64,000 bases of DNA, taken from positions 434,001 through 498,000 of the forward strand of contig CM121342.1 in assembly GCA_051530055.1 (NCBI GenBank), written 5' to 3'. A model generated the notes under the pieces. The model saw nothing but the letters and a program-made list of their open reading frames with translations, was not told the DNA's origin and made no database searches. Position numbers and translations under genes: made by a program. Source of the DNA: Neoechinorhynchus agilis. Its lineage: Eukaryota > Acanthocephala. The stretch's first letter is position 1. Every line of letters begins with the position of its first letter. Of this stretch, positions 23,800-34,214 are shown piece after piece.

Positions 23800-25399
23800 T
23801 ATTGCATTGTATGCAACGGTACTTTCCTACGTTGCACCGTAGGTATAAGCCCGTCAAATAGAATTAGACTCCGCAAGGGATCTAAAATACACGACTGCAG
23901 TCCTGTTATGCGGGCAATTCGCGTCTCTTAAAATCAGGTCATCGTATGTACGGCAGTTCCCTTTGCCTTTACGATACAATGTCGTTGGCTTCCAGAAAAG
24001 GAATTGTTGCACGACCTGTGGGCAAGATGCCTCGGACCGAATTATATTGCCCGTGAACTGCAGTCGTCTGCGGTGCAAATATTCACTGGGCGGTTGTACT
24101 CCGGCTCTAATACAGTGCTTTGTTGGTCACTTTATCTGACCATCTGACCTTGAACGCCGCACGTAAGAGAGATGAATGATTTTGGCCCAACTGCCTCGTC
24201 GCCGTTGGTGACAGTGTCCAGGTCTCTGCATTGTAGTAGAGAATGCTCTCAATTAGAGCCCTGAACAGCTGCGAACGGAGTTCATCTGGCAAAGACTCGC
24301 TGTCAAACAGTGGTTTAAGTTGCCCCATTGCTCTCCAAGCTATAGCTCTCCATCGGCTGACATCCGCACTCACCTCAGGAACGACAGCTCCCAGATAGAC
24401 ATACCGCTCTATCTGTTTTAATTGCTCAACGCCATTCGGCCCTTCGCCAGAGACTGTATGCGCGACATGCGGAATCGTCACGAATTCCGTCTTTTTCGAG
24501 TTGATGGTCAGACCAATCATACTCGCCCTCTCGCACAGTCTATTTAGCATGCGTTGAGCTCCTTCGACTGTCGAGGACATCAATACGATGTCGTCGGCAT
24601 ATGCCATGTAGGAGGCGCGTATCTCAGGATACTTGCGACCTCTTTTCCTCAACAGAAGAAATCCATCTTCATCATTCGGTGGTGCCCATCCCATTACCCA
24701 ATCAAGCACCAAGATGAATAGAAAAGGAGCCAATGTGTCGCCCTGCAGAACACATGAAGTGGTGGAAAAGTATTCTGTCAAATCGTCAGCTGTCTTTACG
24801 GCGGACCTTGTGTTTTTATATAATGCCATAACGGATGTGACAATGATCGGCGGCACTCCATACTCCTTTGAGATACCGCCAATCATCGTTCGATTTACCG
24901 AATCGAAAGCTCGACGGAAATCAACGAATACCAGCGTCACATCCGTTTGATGAATTCGTGCCTCCTCGAGGATCCTCTTCAAAGCCAATATGTGCTCTGT
25001 GTTGCCTCGACCATTCCTGAAGCCGTTTTGTTCAATTCTTAGAAACGGTTCGAGGATTGTCTGAATTCGGCGTCTCATAATGCCGCTGAAAAAGCATTTC
25101 TTGGGGATCATTGTTAAATGCGCCGTTTGCCAGATTTGAAGTACTCAGCCACCATTCATTATGCCATTCATTATCGGTATGATTTTTCTGGCAATAGATT
25201 CAAACCTCAGTACCTCTGCGATTGTCCCATTTGGGCCTGATGCAAGTCCCGCACGCATCATTTTCGCCGCAGCGATCACTTCCTTCACGGAAATCGGTCC
25301 AGTGAAGTATGCCTCAGTGCTTGGGACGATTGTGCTTTTTGCGAGTGCAGGACTCACTTCGAAAGACGATAATGGCGAATTGAGAATTTCCGCAAAATA
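23800..25399 (-). mobile_element. R4/Dong-like LINE, 5'-truncated, RT well preserved
   Basis: The minus ORF at 25111-24107 (334 codons) is a good RT: RIEQNGFRNGRGNTEHILAL, VTLVFVDFRRAFDSVNRT, SCVLQGDTLAPFLFILVLDW, ASYMAYADDIVLMSS (intact YADD) and INSKKTEFVTIP. Its tail reads ILYYNAETWTLSPTATRQLG, followed at 24078-23854 by a RRLQFTGNIIRSE block usual at the end of this clade. Upstream pieces (about 25400-25150) give SVKEVIAAAKMMRAGLASGP. The clade is assigned from the NGFR..TEHILALK and GVLQGDTLAP pattern and is tentative. The 5' end is truncated and joined at 25400 to a copy of the FLVCR-like gene's first codons. Frame breaks at the 5' and 3' sides suggest it is inactive. Confidence 0.75.
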
Positions 25400-25741
25400 A
25401 CACAAGTCTTGCTTTGTGTTTTCGTTCAGTTTCCGCGGATTAGAGTGGAGCTCCATGACCTTTTGATTACATCTACCCTTCAATGTGAAATTATACTTGA
25501 CAAAAAATAAAAACGAACCTAGAACTATCCCATGTACGGTTTGATATTTGCTCCCATGCTTTCACTTGAGATACGTCTTTGACTGATGCGACATTTAACA
25601 TGCGACTAAGGTTGTAAAACGATAACGATATTTAAATACCATAGCTTTAAAAATTTGATAATTCACATTTAAACGCGAAATAAAATGGTGAATGATTTCT
25701 GTTTAGTTAAAGATAAAATCCATGAGTATGTGGCGACGGGG
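25400..25741 (-). repeat. Second copy of the FLVCR-like 5' end, fused to the R4-like LINE
   Basis: Matches 19290-19631 with no indels. It includes the ATG and 19 codons (from MELHSNPRK to TKQDLC), after which the frame runs on without interruption into LINE-derived codons (YFAEILNSPL...) down to 25145. The result is a chimeric open frame whose start codon and upstream region come from the transporter gene. Confidence 0.9.
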
Positions 25742-25899
25742 AAAAATATATTAAAGAATGACTTTAATTGAAATGTTTCGTTCAATCACACTGTACTTCT
25801 TCAGTCAATTATTGCTTGTAAGTTTCAAAAATTCCAGTGTGATTGGACGAAATATTTCAATTAAAGTCATTCTTTGATATAATTTTTCCCCACCGCCAC
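25731..25899. mobile_element. Palindromic MITE-like element (~169 bp)
   Basis: Two long inverted arms (about 63 bp, 25731-25794 and 25835-25899) begin GTGGCG(A/G)(C/T)GGGGAAAAAT and contain AAAGAATGACTTTAATTGAAA. They flank a ~40-bp loop. No coding capacity. A GATTTCTGTTTA(G/A)TT(A/G)AA direct repeat lies on both sides (25696 and 25900). A superfamily cannot be assigned from one copy, and a clear target-site duplication was not found. Confidence 0.7.
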
Positions 25900-26189
25900 A
25901 GATTTCTGTTTAATTGAACCATTCGTTGCTGTTATAAAGAACAAATACCGTTTCTAAAACGCTGATAAACCAACCAGCTTTAAGATCCATTGCGACACTT
26001 AACAGTTGCACCCAGTGCATAATATTAAACTAAAAGTATTAACTAAGCTTCATGAGAGACGGTTCCTTAGAGGCTCAGCCTAAAGACTGCCTTGTTATTA
26101 GATAGATGTCTTTGTGATGTACAAAACAAAAATGTGCATTGAATGAACCACAATTAACATCGCATATTGCCAACAAATTCAAGGTTTCT
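25900..26189. other. No gene recognised
   Basis: Short AT-rich spacer without recognisable features. Confidence 0.4.
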
Positions 26190-27055
26190 TCAACATTTGA
26201 ATTTAAATTGCTTACTGTGCTCCAAATAGTGAAAATAAACGATTCTCTCACTTGAGTCACGGAATGAGAATCTATATTTCCACTGCAATTCATAGAATAA
26301 ATATGATTCATAAAATAAATGTGATTCATACAATGGAAAAATATATTTTCTGTTTAAGTGTGGCCTTTTTAACGGCTGATAAGTTTTCATTGTGCACACA
26401 GCCCACCGATCTGGTTCAGGGATGTGCATAAAATCACTTAATACCCTGGACCATATGGGTGGGCTGTGTGCCAGGGAGGTGCGAAATTGAGGGAGTATGA
26501 AAGGAATTGGGAAAATGAGTATTGTGCTCGTGGGGTGTTGTATTTGAATGGAACCTCTTGAACAACTAAGTTTTTTTTCCACACAAACAACAACAATGAT
26601 TTATTCGAAAACGAAGACGATGTATTGTAGGGTTACGATAACGATTCCTTATAAGTGAGACGGAAGCGAAAGAGTTGAGCGTTATAACTGTCAGTTGGAG
26701 ATCCACTTTCGACTTCGGTCAGCCCAGTCCGATGTGTGTGCCCAAAGATAGGGGAGTTTTGCGAGATTGCTAAGAAAGGTGCTTTGGAAGATCTGACGTT
26801 GTTCCGGTGGTCAGTCACGAGAAAAAAGACTAGGCCTACTATCGCCCAGGAATTTCATATGCTACGACAATGTTTATCGCCAAGGCCGAGGCGCAATGCA
26901 CGCTTAGCCTTGACTGCGGCGACTTTTAGTAGCTTTTTAAGTTTGGAGATATCTCGTTTCGGTGAAAACTTAGTGGTGAATGTGTAACCTAAAATATTGA
27001 GTTTCCTTGGGATGGTGCTAACCTCCTGATTGAAAAAACTGCAAAATGTTCGCAA
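26190..27055 (-). mobile_element. Decayed LINE RT C-terminal fragment
   Basis: The minus frame at 27055-26855 reads PRKLNILGYTFTTKFSPKRD followed by LKKLLKVAAVKAKRALRLG. This is the post-palm (L)NILGxTF...HI..K.A..RL segment found after the YADD box in Jockey/CR1-type LINEs. Further minus frames to 26190 (DRWAVCTMKTYQPLKRPHL) may be its continuation. Broken; clade uncertain. Confidence 0.45.
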
Positions 27056-27216
27056 GCAAATAAATTCACGGACTAAACCCAGCTTTCTGTTTAAATACTA
27101 AATTTAATTAAATTAGTTAATGTGAACGGATGGCACGTATAGCACTCGCGGTGTGCAAAAAAATGAAGAATTTTTCAAATTTCGTTACTCCGTATATCAC
27201 TGAATACTGTAGGACT

Positions 27217-27801
27217 TTACTCACTATTCTCTTCTTGATCATCATATTCCTCCTCTTTGTAGTCACTAGGTCCAACGTTTAGCAAATGTTCAACGTCCGA
27301 GATAACTGCAGGTCCGAGAGCCCTATAAAATTCATCAAAATTAATTTTTCCATCCCCATCGAAATCGTTATAAGTCACACCACGTTCAACAAGGTTTTTT
27401 ATTTCCTTATCGTCCAAAGCACCGGCAACCATCATCTTGGTAACGTCGAATAGTTCCCGCTTACTAATATAACCATCTCGGTTTTTGTCAAAAATGTCAA
27501 AGGCATATCGAATCTTGGTCTTTACAGGGAGAGGCTTCATGAAAACACAAATTCCGTTGATAAACTCCAGAAAATCGATCTCGCCATTTCCGTCAACATC
27601 GAACATGGCAACAAGGTGGCGAACAAATGGATTTCTAGCTAGTGGTCCCTCGGCCATTAGTTCTTTGAGATTTAAAGTCCCCGATTGATCAGTGTCAATT
27701 CGCCGAAATGTTTTTTCAATGCGTCCAATGTATTCTGGTTCAATCTCCGCCTTAAGACTGGTCAGTCGCCGGAGGTGTAACCGGGACTTTTTCCCACCCA
27801 T
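27217..27801 (-). CDS. Calcineurin-B-like four-EF-hand protein, intronless
   Basis: A 194-residue calcium-binding protein of the calcineurin B / CHP group. It has four canonical EF-hand loops at about residues 36-47 (DTDQSGTLNLKE), 68-79 (DVDGNGEIDFLE), 105-116 (DKNRDGYISKRE) and 148-159 (DFDGDGKINFDE), each with acidic residues at positions 1, 3 and 12. The N-terminus MGGKKSR fits an N-myristoylation site (Gly2, Ser6), as in calcineurin B (MGNEAS). Between loops, ICVFMKPLPVKTKIRYAF resembles the calcineurin B linker. It is longer than the usual ~170 residues because of an acidic tail (DYKEEEYDDQEENSE). It is a single exon with no visible decay, so it may be a retrogene or simply an intronless paralogue; a diverged or alternative regulatory B subunit is likely. 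Confidence 0.9.
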   Translation of the reverse strand: MGGKKSRLHLRRLTSLKAEIEPEYIGRIEKTFRRIDTDQSGTLNLKELMAEGPLARNPFVRHLVAMFDVDGNGEIDFLEFINGICVFMKPLPVKTKIRYAFDIFDKNRDGYISKRELFDVTKMMVAGALDDKEIKNLVERGVTYNDFDGDGKINFDEFYRALGPAVISDVEHLLNVGPSDYKEEEYDDQEENSE

Positions 27802-28068
27802 TTAGTTCAATAACGGATTGACCTTGAATTTCTTGAAAGTAACCGGTTGTTATGGTAATTTGGGATGTACAATGTACCAATACATTGCCGCGCAAAGTGT
27901 ACGAGGTGCTTATTGGAATTCTAATTATGCAAAACTGACATTAATGGGAAAAATGTAGAAGAACCGTTCCTAATTTGCAAGATACACAGTAGGTTCAAGT
28001 TGTACTAGTTCAAAACTTCATCGACAAAAATATTGCGCAACTTTTGTGTAAAAATTTATTATTTAGTG
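27802..28068. other. 5' flank of the calcineurin-B-like gene
   Basis: AT-rich upstream region, presumed to hold the promoter. No specific element is identifiable. Confidence 0.35.
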
Positions 28069-28253
<185 letters not shown>

Positions 28254-28329
28254 AACCACGCCTCATGCAGTTTAGTGGTTCGTACACATATTCACTTATA
28301 CTACAGTTTATATTTATAAACACGTTTTA

Positions 28330-30770
28330 TTACTTTAAGGTGTCTGGCTGTCGGATGTTGAGGCAGGGAGGTGGGACTTGTCTTTGAAGGAGTTTTAATG
28401 TGCGATCGGAGACTTTGTACAGGAGATAACCGATTGGGAGCCTTTCCTTGTTCTCCGATTGTTCAGGAAAGATTGGGCTTGGGGGAGGAAAGATTTTTTG
28501 TAGAGGGTTATACGAGCGGGGGATGAAAAAGGTTGGGGCTACGGGTGTTTACGAGGGAAGAGTAAAATGGAGTGGAGATGGGCGTCGAGGGGAGGGAGTG
28601 AAGTCCCGCATATTCTCGCTGCTCTCTTGTGGAAGGTTTCGAGGGAGGCCAAAGGAAGCACCTGGTTGGAGGAGAAGGGAGTGATCTACCGACTCAAACG
28701 CCCTGGAAATATCCAGTTGCACGAGACGGACGGTTGATGCTGGATAGGAATCTAAGCTGTGCACAAGCGTATCGTAGATGTAGAGGAGGGCATCAGAACA
28801 AGAGTAATTGGGACGGAAAGCGAATTGTGAAGGGGAGATGTTTTTGAGGAAGAAGGGAAGTAGTCGGGTTTTAAATGAGAAAATTTTATCAAGATTGGAG
28901 GAGAAGCGTGTAAGGAAGGTAACGAGTTGGTAAAGATGAGAGAGCGAGGGCGGGATCGGCAGTTTGTTAAAATCGCCCAATATGATGAAGTGATCTGAGG
29001 AAGTGGAAAGTAGGTCAGTAAATAGGTGGTCTATTTGTTGAAGTGTGTTGGGGATGTTTGAGGAAGGAGGGCGATAGAGGCCAGCGATAGAGATCTCACG
29101 TTGGCCATTGCGGAGGGGGAGATGAAGTTGGATGTGAAGCCATTCAATATCGTCGGAGATGAAAAGGAAGGGTGAAGAGCAATGGTAAGGGAGAGAGGCG
29201 CGAATGCCCCGTTTCGGAAGTCCCTTGTGAGGTGAAAAGCTTGAAAGTTTGGAAGGAAGGCAGATAATTTGCTATGGGGTGAGAGCCATGTTTCCGTCAT
29301 TACAAGGATGCCGGTGTTGCAAGAAGAGGCAACAACATGGAGCTCATCCAGTTTGGGGAGGAGATGGCGGATGTTGGCATAAAAGATTATTGGAAAGAGA
29401 TGTTTAGAAGGGACATGAGAGGTGGACACTGACGGAGAGGGTTGAAGCTGCGCAGCGAGAAAAGGGATGGGAGTTGACCGATGCGGTAGTTCGGGGGTTA
29501 TGGATTCGTGGGTGGACACTGTAGTAAGGGGTGATTTGAGTGTAGGGACCATAAGGGTGGGAACTGAGCGTGCGGGATGAACTCGGGGGAAAGAGGATAT
29601 TGGAAGTTGAAGAGGTGGTGATAAGAGGTGAGGAAGTGTAAGCGTCCAAAATATTTTTCGCTTCTGAGGGGCGAAGCTAAAATTTCCAGATTTGGTAGGA
29701 TGCGGATTAGTGGTTTTAGGCAGATAAGAGATGAGTGGAGGCAAGGATGAGAGGGGTTTAGGAGGAGTTAATTTACGAGGCGATGGATGCTTAATGTAGT
29801 CTTTGAAGGATGGTAGGGGTGTGTGCTTTTTACTGGAAAATCGAGGTACCGGAGAGAAAGTGGTAGGTTTTGATGGGGCTAACGTTGAGACGTAGTCGTA
29901 GAAGGATGGAAGGGGTTTATGGTTTTTTCTAGCAGTACGGGGTGCTAGAGAGGAGGTGGAGGATTTAGATGAGGTCGAGGAGGAAGGGGGTTCGGTTTTA
30001 ATGATGGAGCAGAGTATGACTTAGATTGCAGGGACGAGGGAAAAGGGGTATGAGAGATGATAGGAACGGAATTAAGGAGGGGAGAAGGTTGTTGATGAAA
30101 AGTCGAATTAGGGTGTGGAGAGGAGTCTTGGGGGGCGGATACAGCAAAGGGTGGGTGGAAAGGATTCAGAGGGTGAAACGAGGGAGAAGAAGAGGTTTAG
30201 GGTGGGGACATTGAAGACGGAAGGAGTAGGGTTTGGGGGTTTGGGAGTGGTCAGTGTTTGAGTACTTATTAGGAAGGGGGGAACCGTAGAACACGGTTTG
30301 AGCAAGGCGGCAGTACAGAAACCGCAAATAAATTTCCTGCCTACTGCCCAAGTATTTGTGACGAATATTTGAGTTTTAACCGGACAATCGTCCATGTCAC
30401 GGGACGAGCTTGGTGGTTGGACGCTTTGGCCTCGGCATTGAGCAAGTGTTTATGACGTTAGATCGTGCGACGACGTTGATCGTGTGACGACGTTGATGCT
30501 CACAGATTTGATTGCAATTGTTTACGACGTTAGATCTTGTGACGGCGTTGATCGTCTGACAGGGAAAGTATTCGATGATGTGTGACGACGAGAGAGAACG
30601 TTGAACTTTGACGATTGACGAGAGAAAGAACGTTGAACGTTGACGATTGACGTGAGAGAGAACGCTGATTGACGAGAGAGGGAACGTTGACAAGAGAGAG
30701 AACGTTGACGAGAGAGAGAATGCTGACGAGAGAGAGAACGTTGACGAGAGAGAACGTTGACGGGGGCTGC
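28330..30770 (-). mobile_element. CR1-like LINE family C, copy 2
   Basis: Minus-strand copy. The 5' leader is a minisatellite (30440-30770). ORF1-like frames (30395-29500) are Pro/Ser/Thr-rich with KFICGFCTAALL near the start. The endonuclease region (29744-29031) includes FPIIFYANIRHLLPKLDELH, CNTGILVMTETWLSPHSKL and a GDF(N) remnant at 28980. The RT region (about 28930-28550) has ISPSQFAFRPNYSCSDALLY and VRLVQLDISRAFESVDHSLL, then becomes unreadable before the YADD box. It is therefore 3'-decayed or deleted. The conserved FRP..CSDALL block and Pro-rich ORF1 link it to copy 1 at 14.9-17.4 kb. Confidence 0.75.
30440..30770 (-). repeat. Minisatellite in the 5' leader of LINE C copy 2
   Basis: The plus strand shows GACGTTGATCGTGTGAC-like units (30455-30560), then many GACGAGAGAGAGAACGTT-like units of 17-20 bp (30580-30765). 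The minus strand therefore carries GATCAACGTCGTC and CTCTCTCGTCAACG repeats just ahead of the LINE body. LINE C copy 1 has shorter GTCAACGCCATC repeats in the equivalent place. Confidence 0.8.
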
Positions 30771-30774
30771 ATAC

Positions 30775-32241
30775 AAAAATGTTTGCAGCGCGTAGTTTTG
30801 GTGTTGATAAAAATTACGCTCAGCGAAAAAAGGGCTTTTGCAAGATCCGGATCCTCCTGACGATAGAGGAGGAGGTATGTATGAAGCTATGGATGTGGAT
30901 AAAGATGAGGTAAGTACGAGTGTATGTGAGACGGGAATCGGTCAATACGATCCTGCCGTTGTTTCCTCCAGGTTGCGTGAGTGTGACACAGTTAGATCTT
31001 CCCTGGATCATGTCGATATTAATTTTTTAATAGAAGATGGACATATTTATCATAATCAAGGAAATTTCGTGCCGAGACTTCCCAGATTAAAAGAAAATTA
31101 TATTATAAGAATCAAAAAGGAAAACTTGGAGGTAATATCTTCAAACGAATTAATCAGATTTTTTCAAAGAGAATTGAATCCCCGTAAGCTCGAGGTGAAT
31201 AATCATTACCAGATAAAAAGATTTTTTTCTACCGGACATAGAAGGAATTAAGTTGTTTTCAGATTTTTTGAAAAAAAGGGAATCAAGTTTGATGATATAT
31301 CTAAAAAGTCGTCGTTACTTGTATTTAATCCCCCAGGAAATATGGATAAAGAGGAAATGGATTTATTTTGGCAGACTTTTCAGATGCAACCCATTAAATA
31401 TTTAAAAAGGAATCCGGACAAAGCCCTTATGCACTCCTGGTTCAAGGTAATCAAAATGTAATAGAGAAATATAGGGGCCGTTCATGTAGTTTCATTTCTT
31501 ATCTAATGCAATTTTCCCAACCAAAAGAAAATACTATTTACGATTATATATTGACACAGTGTTCGAATTGTGCTCAATGGGGACACGTAGTTTTTCAATG
31601 TAAAAACGGAGTAAAATGTAATATCTGTGTAGGAAACCACAATGGCGGTTCTTGTACCCGTAGAAACTTCAAATCATGTGCTAATTGTGGGGGATCTCAT
31701 GAAGCATTTAGAAGAATATGCCCGTGTGCGATACGATATTATAAAATGGCAAAGGAGCTTTCTAACTCTGTAAAAAATGAGTGGTAGAATAATAAAAGCC
31801 TTACAAATTTTTTTGTCCCAATGAAAGATAAAAACGTGAAAATAATTTTTTAGAAAAATTATCAGAATTGGGTGAACAAATAAAAGCTCTGAATAGGACA
31901 GTATCGGGACTTACAGAAAAATTGATGTAAAAGGATAAAGTAATCGACTCTTTGAGGGCATTGAACAATGAGCTTATGATAAGGATAAACGGTGGCTTAG
32001 CTACGAAGAATCCACTTAAAATCGAAATCTATGCGAATTAGAGAGTAGTGAGAAAAGTGGGGAGGAAGATTTGGAACCCTCACCTAAACAAATGGCTTTC
32101 TCCCATATAGCAAGGAATAATAAGAATAAAAATAGAAAAAGAGAGGGAACCAGTGCTTCCCATAAATGATAAATATGCCCAGCCAGGTTTTAAATTTTAT
32201 TGGGTACAACATATCCAGAGCCTCCACTATTTCTATGGAAG
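30775..32241 (+). mobile_element. LINE family B, copy 3, 5' part (ORF1)
   Basis: ORF1 begins near 30838 with DPDPPDDRGGGMYEAMDVDK; copy 4 has DPSPPDDRGGEKMDVD, so this is the true family N-terminus. Later blocks are FFQRELNPRKL, FNPPGNMDKEEMDLFWQTF (about 31330), and zinc knuckles at 31560-31720: CSNCAQWGHVVFQC, CNICVGNHNGGSC and CANCGGSHEAFRRICPC, i.e. three CCHC/CCHH-type units for RNA binding. A coiled-coil-like stretch (31850-31990) follows. The element is then interrupted by the Penelope dimer at 32242 and resumes at 35115. Frame breaks are present. Confidence 0.85.
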
Positions 32242-32294
32242 CAGATTTATTATCGAACGGAAAATGGGTGTTTTATTTGTTTATTGCTTCAAAT

Positions 32295-32319
32295 TTTCGA
32301 CGCCTTGCGTCTTCGTCAG
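32295..32319 (-). ncRNA. Hammerhead-like core in Penelope 3' end (minus arm)
   Basis: The minus strand reads CUGACGA, then a 5-bp hairpin GACGC-AAG-GCGUC, then GAAA: the CUGANGA/stem II/GAAA arrangement of a hammerhead ribozyme. Penelope-like elements are known to carry such motifs. A GCUUC/GAAGC pair brackets the core, but I could not define a complete stem III with a UH cleavage site, so activity is unproven. Confidence 0.4.
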
Positions 32320-32349
32320 GAAGCTTTTCTTCGGTTGTCTGAAAAGGAA

Positions 32350-34117
32350 TCAGAGGAGGGCAACGCTGTCCGTCAGCTCATCCCTCTTATTGAGCATCCC
32401 CTCTGCCTCGTTGTGTCCGTCCTTGCTGCTCGTAACCCCGCTCAATCCCACTACTTTCTCACGATTAATGCATAGCGCTTCGGCAATCGAGAGATCCACC
32501 GGATCGGATGCCTTGTGCATCACCTCAATCTCGAAGGCTGGGCTGGCACCAACGTGAGAGGTAGCGAAATGGGTAGCCCATGGGGTCGACCGGTATGACG
32601 GAGCTGTCGGATTGCGCGCATTACGCACGTGTTCCGTCACACGTGAACGTAATGTTCTTTCCGTCTTGCCAACGTAGGACGTTGTCCGTCCTTCGTCCTT
32701 GCATAGCCGGCACAACATCCTATATACCACGCATGTTGATTGGCAAGACGGTCCGAGAAATCGTCCTTCTTCGTTGTGGCACATCAGACATGCCTTCGGA
32801 CAACGATTTTGATCCTCGTGGTGCTCGGTCTGCGTCAAAATCTGTCTGAGTGATGGCCCTATCCTGTGGACAACTCGCGCTTTTAACTTGCATTTCAGCA
32901 ATGCTTTCTTGACTTCGGTCGTGAATCTTTCATCGACGAATGGCACTTTTAGGACTGGTAGACTTTCCTCTGCTAGTCTACTTCGTCGATCGAATCTTTT
33001 CTCTTTTTTCATCGCACCAGCCGTCAACCTGGTAATGTCCTTGCTGGAATACCCATTACCAGCGAACAGTCGCTTTATCCGCTCCTCCGCCTCGTGTTTT
33101 CCATGATCCGTCGAAGCACATATCCTTGCTGTTTTCCACATTTCTGTGAAGATAGATTTCTTGATGATCCATGGATGGTGAGACTCACGATGAAGGACCA
33201 GATATTTCTTGCATGGCTTCCTGTACCATGTTCTTGTTATTGGGTTATTCACCATAAAACAGAGGTTCAGGGACGGTAGATAGTCACTTGGTTTATCCCG
33301 AGTAACCTTGATGCGACCTGCTAAATCCATTGAATTTAGCTTTTCTTCGATTGTGTCGACCTCACTATCCTCGTGGTAGGTTAGCAGCACATCATCCACA
33401 TATCGGAGATAGATTTGACTCGACGAAAGATGTGGAAAAATGTGCTGCGCCTCTAAGCCATCGAGGAATAGATTAGCCAAGACTGGCGCGAGACTGTTAC
33501 CCATCGAGAGACCACGGACTTGACGATACAGTTGATTTCGGAATCGAAAAAGGTTGCATTGTAGGACCAGACGTGTGAGCATCAACACATCAGAAGGTTC
33601 CATTCCGAACAGGTTTGTCCGACGTTCTTGCAACTTCCTGGCCAATGTATCAATTGCGGCTTCAGTGTCGACATTCGTATATAAGCTTTGGAAATCGAAG
33701 GACATCACTTTAGATCGTTGCAGGATATCTTGCCTCGATTCCAATGTTTCTGTTAGTCCGCGCGTATTTTTAATGTATGCTGGCCCATCTCCAACCAAAG
33801 GAGCCAACATCTTGGCTAGCAGTTTGGATATCCTATATGCTGGTCCATTTATTGTAGATACAATTGGTCTGCATTTGAGCTGGTCTCCTCTCAATAAGAC
33901 CTCCGGCATCTTATGGGTCTTTACCATCGCATATAGAACTGGGGTACGTAAGGGCCCTTGGGTAAATGCGTGCATTCTCGTAAGGTTCCTACGCGTGACT
34001 ATCCTGCGAAAAGCTTCGTTCAAACTGCATCGTTTCTCATCGGAATCATCCTCCGTTTCGGGCTTATATAGAGATTCATCGGAAATCAATTTCTTCATCA
34101 TTTCGTCTTTTGTTCTG
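32350..34117 (-). CDS. Penelope-like element 1 ORF: reverse transcriptase + GIY-YIG endonuclease
   Basis: Uninterrupted frame of about 589 codons. The open frame reaches 34185, but the first ~22 codons are antisense of the other arm, so the real N-terminus is truncated at the dimer centre. RT motifs in order: HAFTQGPLRTPVLYAMVKTH, LKCRPIVSTINGPAYRISKL, MSFDFQSLYTNVDTEAAI, RGLSMGNSLAPVLANLFLDG and QIYLRYVDDVLLTY (catalytic YVDD). Then a linker, a CPKACLMC...CQSTC..C..C cysteine cluster and the GIY-YIG-type core TTSYVGKTERTLRSRVTEH. The tail NREKVVGLSGVTSS follows. The protein would nick DNA and prime reverse transcription in the nucleus. No damage is visible in the present part. Confidence 0.92.
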
Positions 34118-34214
34118 AACAAGAACATGGTACAGGAAGCCATGCAAGAAAGATCTGGTCCTTCATCGTGAGTCTCACCATCCATGGATCATCAAGAAAT
34201 CTATCTTCACAGAA

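Noticed and set aside
33554-34171. 205-codon plus-strand ORF opposite the Penelope RT
   Set aside because: Antisense shadow of a well-supported RT frame, with no motif of its own.
34118-34185. First ~22 codons of the long Penelope minus ORF
   Set aside because: They are antisense of the plus arm created by the inverted junction, not the natural N-terminus.
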